Shown here piece after piece: positions 1 through 11,337 of a DNA stretch of 64,000 nt. This stretch comes from Coprinellus micaceus. Its lineage: Eukaryota > Basidiomycota > Agaricomycetes > Agaricales > Psathyrellaceae. The position numbers were made by a program, and so were the translations under genes. The notes beneath the pieces were generated by a model that was given only the letters and a program-made list of their open reading frames with translations, had not been told where the DNA came from and ran no database searches. Location of the stretch: assembly GCA_951394405.1 (NCBI GenBank), contig OX596346.1, positions 2,108,001 through 2,172,000 of the forward strand. The letters are read 5' to 3'. Numbering within the stretch: position 1 is the stretch's first letter; each line of letters opens with the position of its first letter.

Positions 1-831
1 CTGTTCACCACTTCCCCGCGTCAGTACCTTTCCTTTGCGATGCAGCCTTGGTTTACTAATTGGTTTGCTATTGCCACTCTAGATGCTGGGATGGAACGAC
101 CCTCGATCCTCCAGACCACATGTCCCACATGTACAACACCGTCAGGGACGCATTCCAAAACTCTGGCCCTTGCCCCGCCTCCCATCCCGTCCGAGTGCCC
201 CAGGTCGCCTACGAGACTCTCTGGGATACCGCCCAGTTCAACAGCATGTGGCGCTCAGGCGACCCGAACCCCTTCGTCATGAGCTACGACGACAGTCGTG
301 GCTACGGCACCCATGCTGACTACGTCTTTGGCTGGAAGGGTGACTCGCTTCAGCGCGCCATGGACTCCGGTTGCATGTTCAATGGCTGCGAGAACGGGAA
401 CCCTCTCAAGTCTCAGAGTGTGCAACAGATGAATGCTTGCCAGGTCAAGGACATGATCGGTGAAGACACTGGTGCTAGCAACTGTAAGTCGCAGTGTTCG
501 TTTTTGAAACCGTGAGCTCATTACCTGGACCCTTTAGTCATTGCTCGTCTCCCCAGCGACAACGGTGCCCAACCCACCGCCACCGCTGCTCCCACGACCA
601 CTGTCGTCGCCCCTCAGCCTACGACCACGGTGGTTAACCCTCAACCCTCTGCGCCCGCTGGCCCCACCGTTCCCAAGTACGGACAGTGCGGTGGTACCGG
701 GGTACGTTTTTTACCTTCCGCATCTCGCCATTTCGACCTCCTGACTCTGGTTTTAGTACACTGGCCCGACTGCCTGCACCGCCGGGAGCACGTGCCAGAA
801 GCTAAACGACTGGTACTCCCAGTGCGTCTAA
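1..831 (+). CDS. Secreted DUF1996 protein with C-terminal CBM1 (5' partial)
   Basis: The gene runs in from the left edge. Exons: <1-19, 83-483, 538-701, 757-831 (stop TAA). Splicing exon 1 to exon 2 restores the DUF1996 hallmark FPACWDG followed by LDPPDHMSHMYN; HPVRVPQVAYETLWDT, HADYVFGWKGD and LQRAMDSGC follow. DUF1996 proteins are secreted fungal proteins of unknown activity. A Thr/Pro/Ala/Val-rich linker (exon 3) leads to a family 1 carbohydrate-binding module, KYGQCGGTG joined across the last intron to YTGPTACTAGSTCQ and ending NDWYSQC, with the four cysteines and aromatic residues that bind crystalline cellulose. The product is therefore inferred to be extracellular and cellulose-targeted. 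The signal peptide lies outside the window. It is convergent with SCC3. Confidence 0.88.
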
Positions 832-1187
832 GCTCGATATTCCGGAGGAATTGGCGTCGGCCTTTGGTATCTCGCATTATGCTGTGCTTTCTCTTTTCTC
901 TCTCCACTTGTAATGAGTCCCTCATATCATATTTCTAAAATGTTTTCATCGTCGCGAACGGGTGTTACAAACAACGGGTCTCGGAATAAGTGTCCTTAAC
1001 GGCACTGTGAATGCGAATGGGCGAGCAAAGCAGGGGTAAATAGCGCACAAAGCACAGAATAAACATCGACATGAAGCACTATAAGTAGGAAGTGATAAAT
1101 GAGCAACAAGGAAAACAAACAGTCTTCGTCAGTGAGAGAGAAAAAGACTACAAACGGTCCCCAAATCCCGTCTTCGAGTGGCAACAC
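832..1187. other. Convergent intergenic spacer
   Basis: The two genes on either side end here, facing each other: the DUF1996-CBM1 gene at 831 and SCC3 at 1188. The stretch is AT-richer than the flanking exons and probably holds both 3' UTRs. No further gene was seen. Confidence 0.6.
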
Positions 1188-4100
1188 CTAATGCCGGATT
1201 CGCTTCCGCCGGACCTCCGCTATAGGCGTAGTTTCCAGGTCCGCAGAAGGCGACCTCAAATCTGGCTCACCATCATCATCCTCGTCCCTCGCCCTCTTCT
1301 TTGCCGATGACTTGGGTGTAACCAACAGCAACTGCTCCTCCACTTCCTCCTGATCCTCCTGCGCGTCAAACTGCATCCCCACGTCAGACGGGGTGGTCGA
1401 CTTCTCCTTCTCCTTCTCCTCCTGCTCCTGCTCCTGGTCTCCGGGAACGGAAGACAGAACGGAACTTTCTCTTGACTTCGACCTCGATTTCCGGCCGCCG
1501 TACGTGTTTCCGCTGCGGCGAGCTTTGGGAGTGGTAGGCCCCTCTTCGGCTCCTCCAGCGCCTCCTTCCTCTTCATCGTCTTCTTCGATGGTAGGGTTTG
1601 ACCGTGTAGCTCGGCGTGGTCGGGGTTTAGGTTTAGGCTTGGCCTTCTCTGCACCATCCTCAAGGTCCTCTCCTCCGCTGGTCGCACCTCCTTCGTCGCC
1701 GGAGACGCCACTTTCTCCAGCGGCGACTTTTGCCTTACGCCCCCGGGGCTTGCCGGTGGGAGCTGGAATGTTATTAGGATGTATGCTCAACTTAAAGAGT
1801 AACGAAAGGACACACCTTTGCCTTTGTTCATAACATTTTCGAGGCGCTTGGCGTAACTCCGCTGAGGTTCCCATTCCTTCGACGTTGCAGGAACCTCAAT
1901 GTTGGACTCGGCGAGTACCTGTTCCATATGCGCTTTGCTGTCGACAAAAGTGACCAGTGTCAGCATCAGGAGAAACCCGATATCCAAGATGGAGCATAAA
2001 CACATACATCTTCAATGCGTGCTCATCCTCAATCCCATTCGCAAGCGGCACCAGCAGTTTGAAGAAGAGGATCGACGTCTTCTTGAGTTTCTTGTTCTTG
2101 TTACTCTCGTACGCTTTGAGACGCTTAGCGATCCAGTTGATGAGGTTCACATGGATCTGCACGATGTACGACGCGTCCAGACGCCTGAGGATAGAGAGTT
2201 GCATCCCGCGCAGAACGAACGTTTGTGCGAGGATCTTAGCAAGCGAGAGGGATTCACTCTCGTCGCTGACGAGGCCTTCCAGAGCCAAGGCGAATGCCTA
2301 GGAAAAGGGGGTTAGAGTCAAGGCCCCCAGGCAAAAGGCGGGATGGGCTTACCTCTTGCAACGACTTCGTCACCAAGTTGACAACCAACTCCCCGTTATT
2401 CTTCTTGAGACCCTCGTCCTTGATCATATTGACAACGACTTGGACGCAAGCATCGAAGGAGGACCCTAAACGTCCATAATGAGGCAAGAGCACACCGCCA
2501 TGCTGTACCGCGATGGTATTGACCCGAATGGCACGCAAGAACGTGGAGACAACGTCGATGAAGAGGTATTCACGCTCCAGCAACACTCTCGAATCAGGGT
2601 TGGTGGTCGTGCTTGCACCGTTCTCCGGCACCTTCTTCACTGCAGGTTTCTTCTTCTTCTTCTTAGAGGACGAGGCACCCTCCGCTTCGCCACCCTCATC
2701 GTTCTCGTTATTGCTTTCTTCGCCAGACTTTTCCCCCTCCTGGGACTTGGTGGTCCCGTCATTGTCAGCGAGGAAGTCGGAGTACCTCTCAATTTCTGCT
2801 TGAATGTAACCTGCGCATCGGAATTGGGTCTCCTCGTCCAAGGTGAGACTGATGGAGGCGAGCGGGGAGGGAGAGCCATCAGGTAGGGTGGGTTGTTCGG
2901 GAGAGAAGAGGACATGGTGATTGAGGAGGTGTTTGAATGCCTACGAAGCGGAGATAAGTGCTCCGAATCGATAATAAATCGTGACGACTTACAGCGCGCT
3001 GAACGCCGTCGCCCGTATTTGACTGGGTGCCAATGGCATAGTCTTGGAGCTTCTCCAGGAAGCTATCGCGTTGGTTAACCAGCTTCTCGCGGTATGGGTT
3101 ATCCTCTTCATCAGCGTCCTTGTTTACTAGGAGGCCCTTGGCTTTCCAATAGATGTGCAGGGTCAGGACGTTCAGCGCTTGCTCGACCATCTAAACACGT
3201 AACCGGGTAAGTAGACCGGACGGTAAATCGTCAACGACACGTACATTCTCCTCCTCCTTATACCCCAACCTCCCCCTATCCGCAAGCGCCGAGAAAATAT
3301 CCCAAGCACTACTCTGCTTCCCACCCTCATCCTCGTCAACCCACGCCGACATATTCCTCTTACCCGCCAAAATCGACAGTCGCGTACCAATCGCGCTGAG
3401 GGCAAGTACCTCGTCTTCGGTGAAAGACGCCACCTCGATCTCGTCACGCCCAGCAACTGCGTCCCGAAGAGCGGCGGACAGCTCATCCTCGAGTTCCAAG
3501 ATCTTCGTGCTGTTGGTGTTGGACAGGGAAGTCGCGTTCATGAGGCACCCGATGGCGAGCATCGCGCTAGAGAGGACGGCGACGGAGGAATGAGACATGA
3601 ATTGCTTAATGATGTCGTCCCAGAGGCTACTGTATGCCTGCATTGTAAAGTGAGCGACCAGTTTTGAGTGAGTGTGTAGGAGACGACGCTTACAGCAATC
3701 ATCCGCATCTCGAGGTACAAGTCGAGATTGAGAAGAGAGGGTATGACTAGCACTTGAGCAATGCGGTTGGGATCAGCTTGGTACTTGATGAAGAGACGAG
3801 GGAGAGCCTTGATAAGAGCCCGCGTCGTGTTGTTGAGAATATCCTCTTCATCCACAGCCTACGCGGTCGAGTCTATCAGTCCGGTTCCCTCGACACATCA
3901 CAGAGGGACCACTCGCCTTCTTCGCAGCTCCAGCCTCGGCCTTCACTCGACCGAGGGAAGCAACAAGGACCTCCAAGAGAACAGTCTCTTCAACTTCCTC
4001 GAGCCTCCAAGCATCGTCAATTTCAGATTCGTTATTGTGGCTCTTCCCATTCGCCTTGGCCTTTCCACGACTTGGAATGCCATTTTCTTCCGATGCCGAA

Positions 4101-6009
4101 TGGTCGAGTAATAGGATATTGAGGATCTCCTCCCATTCCTGGATGAGGACAATTCCATCCCACAGCGCCTCCACGGCAAGGGCAGTTCTCCCTCGGTGAT
4201 CCGCCGTACCCACGAGACCAAGAATCTCCTTCCGCCTCGTCCGTCGCCCAGTCGTCGTGGAAGATGCATCGTCTTCGGCGCGGGTATCACCAGCCTCCTC
4301 GTCCTCGTCCACTCCGTGGCTAGCGTCCAGCGCCTTGGACCACTTCACCAATAAGGCCGCGAGAGTTTTGATTCCCGTTCGGGTTTGGTCCATGTCTGAC
4401 GGCTTCCGCTTGGTCACAAGTCGCTCCTCTACCCCTTCGTCCCAGACGTTATGCACAAACTGGCTGACGGCTTTGCGGACCTTGGGCTCCTCGTCGTAGA
4501 TCAAGAGGCACAATTTATCGCGGTCCTCCTCTTCAAGCAGCGAGTGCTCGTCGATAGCTTCCAGGACCTGAATGACCGCGACGCGGACGGGCAGCTCCGT
4601 GTCGGATGTGGCCATCTCCAACAAACGCGGCTTGAACCGCTCGGTAAAGTGGTTAATCGATCCAATGTAGTCCGCTTGCTCGTAGACGCCGGAAAGGGCC
4701 TTGACGGCCTCCAGTCGAACGTGGGTGTTGGAGTCGGAAAGCACCCAGCCAACGTACCGGAGGTACGCACCGTCCAGGAAGTGGCCGGGATACTTTTTGA
4801 ACCAGAGCCCTATGGCCTTGACGCACTCTGCTCGAATATTGGGGTCCAAGTCGCGGTACCGGTGCACGAACACACCGTCTACAAACTCCTTCAGGTACTC
4901 CGCCAGCGTGCTCCTCCGCTCCCTGATCTCCGCCGCTTTGGCCTGCAGCTCCTTTTCGCGGGCAGTGGCACCCTTTGCGGAGCCCTTGCGCTTCTTTTCT
5001 CCCTCCCGCTGTCGCCCGACGAGCTGAGCTTCTTTCTCCACGGACGCGGCGACCTCACACAGGGAGGTCTCAACTTCGAGTGCGACCACTGTCGCTGTGT
5101 GTCGAAAGCTACGGATTTGAGACGACGACATCGCGACCACCCAGGTCTGCAAGGTAGCCATGAGGTCGGTCGAGTATAGCAGGCCGAGGTCCGCGGCGGA
5201 GGTGATCAGGCGTTCGATAAATTCCGACAGCGACTTTCTGAACTTCTTGAAGATGGGCAGTTTCGATGTCAGAGGGTAGACCGGGGAGTTATCCTGCTTG
5301 AGGGCTTCGGTGATGTTATCTAGGTTGTCGACAACGCCGTCGTAGTCTAGTGCGTCGTCTGGTGAGACCGTGTCGTTGCAGCCGCACGAGCGGAGGAACA
5401 GGGCGATAAGTTCGGCCTGGGCAGGTCCGGGCGACTGCTCCAGAGATTCCAGAAAGTCTTCGGTGGTGGACTGGAGAGCGGCAGCAGGGTTCATAATGGC
5501 ATCTGCACAACACTGTTAGCAGATGGACGGGAAGCCATGGTGGCCACGCACTGAACAGGGGGTTGTCTCCGGAGATTTTGGTGTCTCGCGCGACCTGGTC
5601 GGCGTCGTAGGTGTCGTCGCCCTCTTTCACCTTCCTTCCCCGGCGCCCTGGACCCTTTGACGCCTTTGGCTTGGGTTCCCGTGGTTTCTTGGGCACCTTC
5701 TCCTTCGGTGCTGCCGCCTTCTTCCCCTTCCGCTTCGGTGCCCCCTCCTCTTCTGCATCCTCCTCTACGTCTGCATCCTCCTCCACGTCATCCCCTGCTC
5801 GTTTCCTTCCCTCGCCCTCTCCTTCGTCTTCGGCATCCGTGTCGGGACGCTTTCGTTTGCGAGCGCTGCCGCCTGGGGCTAGGGTTTCTAATTAGCGTGC
5901 TGTCACTCTCTCACCACGATAGATACTGACCAGATACAAAAGGCTTAGCCTGTTTTCGCTCACGCGCCGAGCGACGCGCTGTGGGCGTGTTTTCGGGACT
6001 GGCAGACAT
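1188..6009 (-). CDS. SCC3: Cohesin subunit SCC3 (STAG/stromalin)
   Basis: Ten exons (- strand): 6009-5931, 5878-5552, 5502-3917, 3858-3694, 3637-3245, 3190-2993, 2940-2353, 2297-2008, 1937-1816, 1762-1188; about 1440 aa. SCC3 binds the kleisin subunit and holds the cohesin ring on chromatin in the nucleus. The STAG region lies roughly at residues 200-320 (KLPIFKKFRKSLSEFIERLI, QTWVVAMSSSQIRSFRHTAT). The stromalin conservative domain is at about 335-410 (AEYLKEFVDGVFVHRYRD, DLDPNIRAECVKAIG, SDSNTHVRLEAVKALSGVY). A lysine/acidic loop and an acidic, basic-rich tail ending RRKRIRH follow. The N-terminus (RRSARERKQ, then ARKRKRPD) is basic. The intron between exons 3 and 4 starts GC, not GT. Exon 2 could begin at 5887 instead of 5878 (two in-frame AG acceptors); 5878 matches the neighbouring kelch genes. 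Confidence 0.93.
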
Positions 6010-6618
6010 CGAGGTCGAGTACAACGAAGACAGACGCGTCGCGACGCTGGACAACAGGCTACATAATTGCAATACATGGCCAAATATTGGGTTCACGTGA
6101 CTCACTTTCAATGGCAGACGCCGAGTCACTTGAGTCTTGCTGACCAGGACCAGGACCCGCCAGTGGCTACAGACCGAGCCGTGGACCTGGAAGCTTGGCA
6201 AAATTGGGGCGCGCCTGCAAGAAAAATAATCGGAGCTGCAAGGTGAGGAAAGGGGACTGTCTGTCTAGCTATAGACATGGAAAGCTGCGAACTTTCCGCT
6301 GTTAGCTCGCTGTTTTCATAGGAAATTATTCCCGATTTTAAATGACATCCGATGGTGTCTCTAAATTTACTGAAGCAAGGCAATTGTAAGAGGAGTTCCT
6401 TCAGCCCGAGTAATTGTAGACGCGATTATACGATAGTCACAGAATAGGCGCCCGGGGTGGCGGCTGGCAAAGTACTGTGTTCATCCAACTCGGCAGGAAC
6501 GACCGGGATGCCAGCACCGACGTGTTCGGAACGCGGAGTGATACCCATGTGGCGCCCTCAAGACCTCGGGCGCTTAAAATCGGTGACTGACACATTGTAT
6601 AGCAGGAACCAACCTCAT
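6010..6618. other. Intergenic spacer, SCC3 promoter region
   Basis: This 609-bp gap lies between the stop codon of the first kelch gene and the SCC3 start codon. It must hold the SCC3 promoter and the kelch 3' UTR. No TATA box or other gene stands out. Confidence 0.5.
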
Positions 6619-8238
6619 TCAAAGTTTAATGTCAGCGATGTATGCAGAACCCTCCACCGGCTCGTCTCCTTTGACCCCCAGGAAGCACAGCTTGTCTAAA
6701 GTGGTAAAGAACGCGAAGAAATCGACCTTGTTCGCTGCCCAAATCCTCTTGATCTCCTTCTCGACGTGCAACTTCTTGACTTTGACGATGGCCCGGGTTC
6801 CCGTTTCCTCGGCTTTTGTGTAGACGCAGACAGCCCATAGATGAGCGATGTAACCGTTCCTCTTGGTGGTCGGGAGTATCGTGTTCGAGACAAGCAAAGA
6901 GGTCGGCCGATAGGTGCCTATCTCCACCTCGAACCGGGGAAGTTTGGGGAGGAGTTGCGCTGGTGGTAGCATTGGGTGGTACCAACAAACAGTGGGGAGC
7001 GTTTGGAGTTCACCAGAAGGGATGCAAGTGAAACTATCTGCTTGAACATTGTATAAGGTCAGACTCTCCTCCTTTGAGAAGTTCACCTGAGAAACAAATA
7101 GTTGAGTGTACGCGGAGGCTAAGATTAAGTTCACATACCTCTACATCTCCTTCTTTTTGGCCCTTTCTTCCACCGGGAAGGAGGAGGATGAATTCGCCTC
7201 CCTCCAAGAGGGAGAATCCTCCAAAAAATCCACTGTAAGGAACGCCTTCAGGGTACTCCTTATCCACGAGGGCCCACCCCAATGTTACCCGCCCCGAGTG
7301 TCGATCGAAAAAGAGTACTCCGAGAGAGTATGACTTTGCGTTCTGCGCTCCTCCTACCCGACCGCCGAATATATACAGCCTTGACCCCACCACGCACGTA
7401 GTGGCGCCAACGCGGGACTTAGGCTTACAGTCAGGGACGGGGTCAATTTCTCCCCACCTTTTGCGGGTGATATCGACGTAGTACAGGGTTGAGCTTGCCG
7501 CGCCGTATTGGCCTTTATTCTCGCCTCCAAATACAAGGAGGAATGTTTCGTTGGGCTGGGGTTTAAACAAGGCTACTGATGGGTGGATCAGGTGAGGGAA
7601 AGGTCGCTCAAGGGGTTGCCCGTCGCGAGAGACGCATTGAAGATCAGCCTTCCATACGGACGGTCGTTGAGAAAGGGTTCAGAAACATTACAGGGAGCAC
7701 TTACGGTGATGTTCTGGCTTTTTTTCGAGCCACAGTCCAGCACGAAGATTGCTGGCATGATGCTGTCTCCAGTAACGTCGAATCCGAAATAAATCATGCG
7801 ATTTTCGGCTTCGTCGCGCAAAGACCGGAAACCCTCCCAAGGGTTTGGCAATGCGCCGCTTGTGAGATGGTGCAATTCGATGCCCTTGACATTCTCTGTA
7901 GGTGTGAATATCAGGATATCAGTATCAGCTCGCGCTCGATAGCAGCGACGACTCGGATGTACTGTGGTCCTAAGCTCAGAGTCGAAGTAAAAGGGGGGAA
8001 CATACTTTCTGCCTCTTGGACCCGCTGAGGTACCTGCCCCCTTGCCGTTCCCTCGCCTTCCTCGCCCGCCTCAAGACGTTTCCGCTTGCGCGCGCCATTC
8101 CTTGGGGCTAGTTCCCGGTTACTGTGCTGATGCTCTCGCACTGTAAGCGTACTGACCAGATATGAATTGTTCGGCCTGTTTCCGCTCACGCATCGAACGA
8201 CGCGGAGGAGGAGGCGTATCTTCAACGTTGGCAGACAT
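6619..8238 (-). CDS. Kelch-repeat-like protein 1 with SCC3-like N-terminus
   Basis: Five exons: 8238-8157, 8107-8006, 7895-7705, 7648-7139, 7086-6619; 450 aa. Exon 1 and the start of exon 2 encode a basic segment (RRSMRERKQAEQFISG, then APRNGARKRKRLE) that closely matches the N-terminus of the adjacent SCC3. The rest resembles kelch propeller blades: paired hydrophobic-Gly-Gly strands such as TFLLVFGGE and GSRLYIFGGR, with YVDITRKRWGEID and ATTCVVGS between them. This suggests a beta-propeller that binds protein partners. No other domain or signal peptide is seen; RKRKR could be a nuclear localisation signal. It is a tandem paralogue of the gene at 8633-10250, with identical exon number and intron phases. 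Specific function is unknown. Confidence 0.85.
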
Positions 8239-8632
8239 GAAGAGCGACTCAACGGGAACAACGCCTAACTTTCACAGGACCACGGTTTGCTTGCAATCGC
8301 CAATTCCAAAACAAGGACAAATACGTCCTGCGTCTTTGCCCCAGCGAACGCCAAGGAATCAAGAGATTGAGCGTAAGGCAGCCTACAAACACAGATGAGA
8401 AAGGACATAATGCGAGATACCGACGCCAGTTCCTCAGGAGAGCCGAGCTCAGACCCACTGGGTGTTGGTGAAGTGTCATGTTAACAGGAGAGGGGCGGCG
8501 AAGCAATGCCGTCGCAGAATGCCCAAGAAATACGGAATGTTATTGCAGGAACAATGTTTGCATTACTTTACCGGGCATCCCACCCACTACGAAGGATTTA
8601 GGTTTCACTTGCAATGAAGAACACATCGACGT
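8239..8632. other. Spacer between kelch genes with repeated 5' leader element
   Basis: The stretch upstream of kelch gene 1 contains a block at 8284-8330 (CAATTCCAAAACAAGGACAA with flanks) that recurs nearly unchanged upstream of kelch gene 2 at about 10285-10330. It is likely part of the 5' UTR or promoter duplicated with the gene. No coding sequence was recognised. Confidence 0.6.
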
Positions 8633-10250
8633 TCAAATATCAATCTCGGCCACATACGGAGCAACCTCCGCCGTTTCACCCTCTTTGAGCCCCCAGAGGC
8701 ATAACTTCTCTGCGGTCGTAAAGAACCCAAAGAACTCCACCTTATCCTCTCCCCAAATCCTGTTGACCTCCTCCTTGATGCGTATTTTTTTGACCTTCAC
8801 AGTCTGCGAGGTCGTGCAGACAGATACCGCCCAAAGATGGGAAATGTGGGAGTGGTCCCTCTCACCGGTCTCCTCTACTGCAATGCTTTCTGTGTGGGAA
8901 AGGAGGAAATCGGTTGGCCGAGGAGGGAGACTTGCCCCCATCTCGATCTGGGGGAGCTTGGACACCAGGGCTGCTGGCGGTGGCATGGAATGGTACCATC
9001 GGACCGCAGGGAGCGCCCGCAGGCCGCCCGATGGAATCCTGGTGAACCGGTTGGTCTCGGTATTATAGAGGGTCATCTCGTCGTCGTGCTCTCCAGAGAA
9101 AGTCACCTGAAAATCACAGGGTTAGCGAGAAGTGGGATACCGAAAAAAAACGACTAAGTAGCCACCTCGCCACCTCTACCCCCTGGCAGGAGAAGGATAT
9201 GTTTCCCTCTATCAAGGAGCGCAAAACCCCCGAAGTACCCACTATAGGGAACCCCTTCAGGGTATGCCTTGTCCTTGACCTTCCACGTCAGTCCGATTCG
9301 TTTTGTGTCCTCATTGAAGGAGATATCCCCCAGCGAATACGACTTTGCCTCATCCTCCCTTGCCGTTGCCCCACCGAATATCAGCAATCGAGACCCCACT
9401 ACACACGCAGCAGCACCAACACGACCTTGCGCCGATGGGTGGTTGGAATGCATCGGTACCTCGCCCCACCTTTTCCGAGTGATGTCTACATAGATCAGGG
9501 TCGAGTTTATTCCTGTCTGGCCAATCTCGCCGCCGAAGATGATAAGGAATGACTCCCCAGGCTCTGGCTTCGTCAAAACAACGATTGGGTCGCCGAAGGC
9601 AGGGAAAGGTCCCTGGGAAAATTGTCCGTGAACTCCGTCATGCTGCAAGCCAGGCTATGATGAAAACTGGTGAACAGGAGATTCCGGACAGTTGTCGGGT
9701 ACCACTTACTAGGATATTTTCGCATTGGAGCGAACCGCAGTGCAAAATATAGATCCCAGGCCTGCTAGTGTCATTGGGGGTAAACCCATAAAAGATCATG
9801 CGATTGCCCGCTTCATCGCGCACGGATCGAAACCCCTCGAAGGGATCTGGTAGCCCTCCACTTTGAAGGGCTTGTATCGTGATTTTCTTCACATTCACTG
9901 TAGGCGTAGACGCCAGCGTTAGATCACTTTCACCACATGCAGCAATATTGTGTCCAACCCGAGCTGGCACTATTGAGCAGGCTTACCTTCCGGCGGCGCT
10001 TCTGAGCGAGGGCCTTGGGCCTGTTGAACAATTCTGCGAGGCGCTTGCTTTCGTTTAGAATCTTCGTCGCCGTCCGCGTCCAGGCGTTTGCGCTTGTGTG
10101 TGGCGCTGCGACCTGGGGCTGGGGTTCGATCCGATTAACCTACTATCACCCTATCGCCTGTGCATACTGACCAGATACGAACGGCTCGGCCTGTTTCCGC
10201 TCACGCGTCGAGCGACGCGGAGGTGGCGTAGCTTCAACGCTGGCAGGCAT
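8633..10250 (-). CDS. Kelch-repeat-like protein 2 with SCC3-like N-terminus
   Basis: Five exons: 10250-10172, 10118-9987, 9897-9710, 9642-9166, 9106-8633; 449 aa. Exon 1 is 79 bp, the same length as SCC3 exon 1, and encodes PPPRRSTRERKQAEPFVSG; exon 2 opens APGRSATHKRKRLD. The body parallels kelch protein 1: GGLPDPFEGFRSVRDEAGNR, SFLIIFGGEIG, YVDITRKRWGEVP, AACVVGSRLLIFGG, YSGYFGGFALLDRGKHILLL, with kelch-type Gly-Gly strands. The donor of intron 4 (GTGGCT) is weak but keeps the frame and matches the paralogue. A nuclear propeller-type adaptor is the simplest inference; function is unknown. Confidence 0.85.
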
Positions 10251-11337
10251 GAAGAATGAGCACAAGGCCCAACTCTCACGGCGCGTCGCTTGCAACCCCA
10301 ATTCCAAAACAAGGACAAACACGTTCTGTGTCAAGCGAGCTAGCAAAAGGCAAAGAAATAGAGCCTTGTCCATAAATATAGGATAAGAGACCCGATTGAA
10401 GGGGGGACTTGGTAGGCTATTCAGACTCCATATGTTATCGAAGGGCGCACGGCGTAATCAGCGTTTGCAGCGCAGCCAAATTAGACGCCCGTGCGGTCCA
10501 AGCACACTCCCCAACACGCACACTCACAATTGCCTCGCACAGCCTGAACCGTTTATATTCTCCTAATTGTCAATAGGGCTCCGGGTGCTCGAAGTTGGCG
10601 GCCAGCGTGAGGCGTTGTATTTTGGTGCTTGCTGCGTCTGAATGGGACCATGATCACTGTACATGAGTCACCGTCAAGGCAGTCGCTTGTGAGATAAGGG
10701 CTGTAACTCAGATGGGAGACCCCAAAGGAAGATAAAAAGTATATACCCATGGGCGCACCGGAGGGAGGATACGGTGGACCGATTATGAGGGGAGGAACAC
10801 GAGCATCGAGCGAGAGCGCTCGTCTTCAATGCTCAGTCTTGCATGACACGCAGCGAAGTCAAGCGATGATGGGAGATAGAAGTCTCCCGAAGGGCTGTGA
10901 ATTCCCCCAACCTAAATGGGCTGTGGATGGTGGCCAGGAGGACAGAACTCGACGTTAACTAGGTGGGAGGACGATAAAAAGTTATATTTGTGAGCGCCAT
11001 GTACGATACATGCAACAAGGCGATTATTGTAATAAGCCACTGAGCCAATCCAAAGAGCGCCCAAGTGGAAGTGGGCGAGGAGGACGACAGCGGAAAGCAC
11101 CGAGGTGTGACAAGATCGTGATCTGAGCGTTACTGTGACCCACTCATTAGTATTCGTACTCCGACAGACGGAATCTACCTTCATATATCTTCTCCTCCTC
11201 CTGTCCTCCTCACTCTTCCACGAACCCCCACCATCTCTACTCACGTACTCGACAAAACTTCGAGCTACAACCATCCCAGAAGCTAGCGGGAGCTTAGAAA
11301 AGATAACCTGGATCACATCTGGTCAGTCTGGCTTCGA
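10251..11337. other. Intergenic region with a diverged direct repeat
   Basis: No gene is supported. Two related stretches at about 10700-10770 and 10950-11020 share TAACT, GGGAG and GATAAAAAGT followed by an AT-rich run. A TATA-like CATATATC at 11182-11189 could serve the DUF6699 gene at 11338. Confidence 0.4.

Noticed and set aside
4451..5179. Plus-strand frame of 242 aa inside SCC3
   Set aside because: It lies wholly opposite the conserved STAG region and has no independent similarity; a shadow frame.
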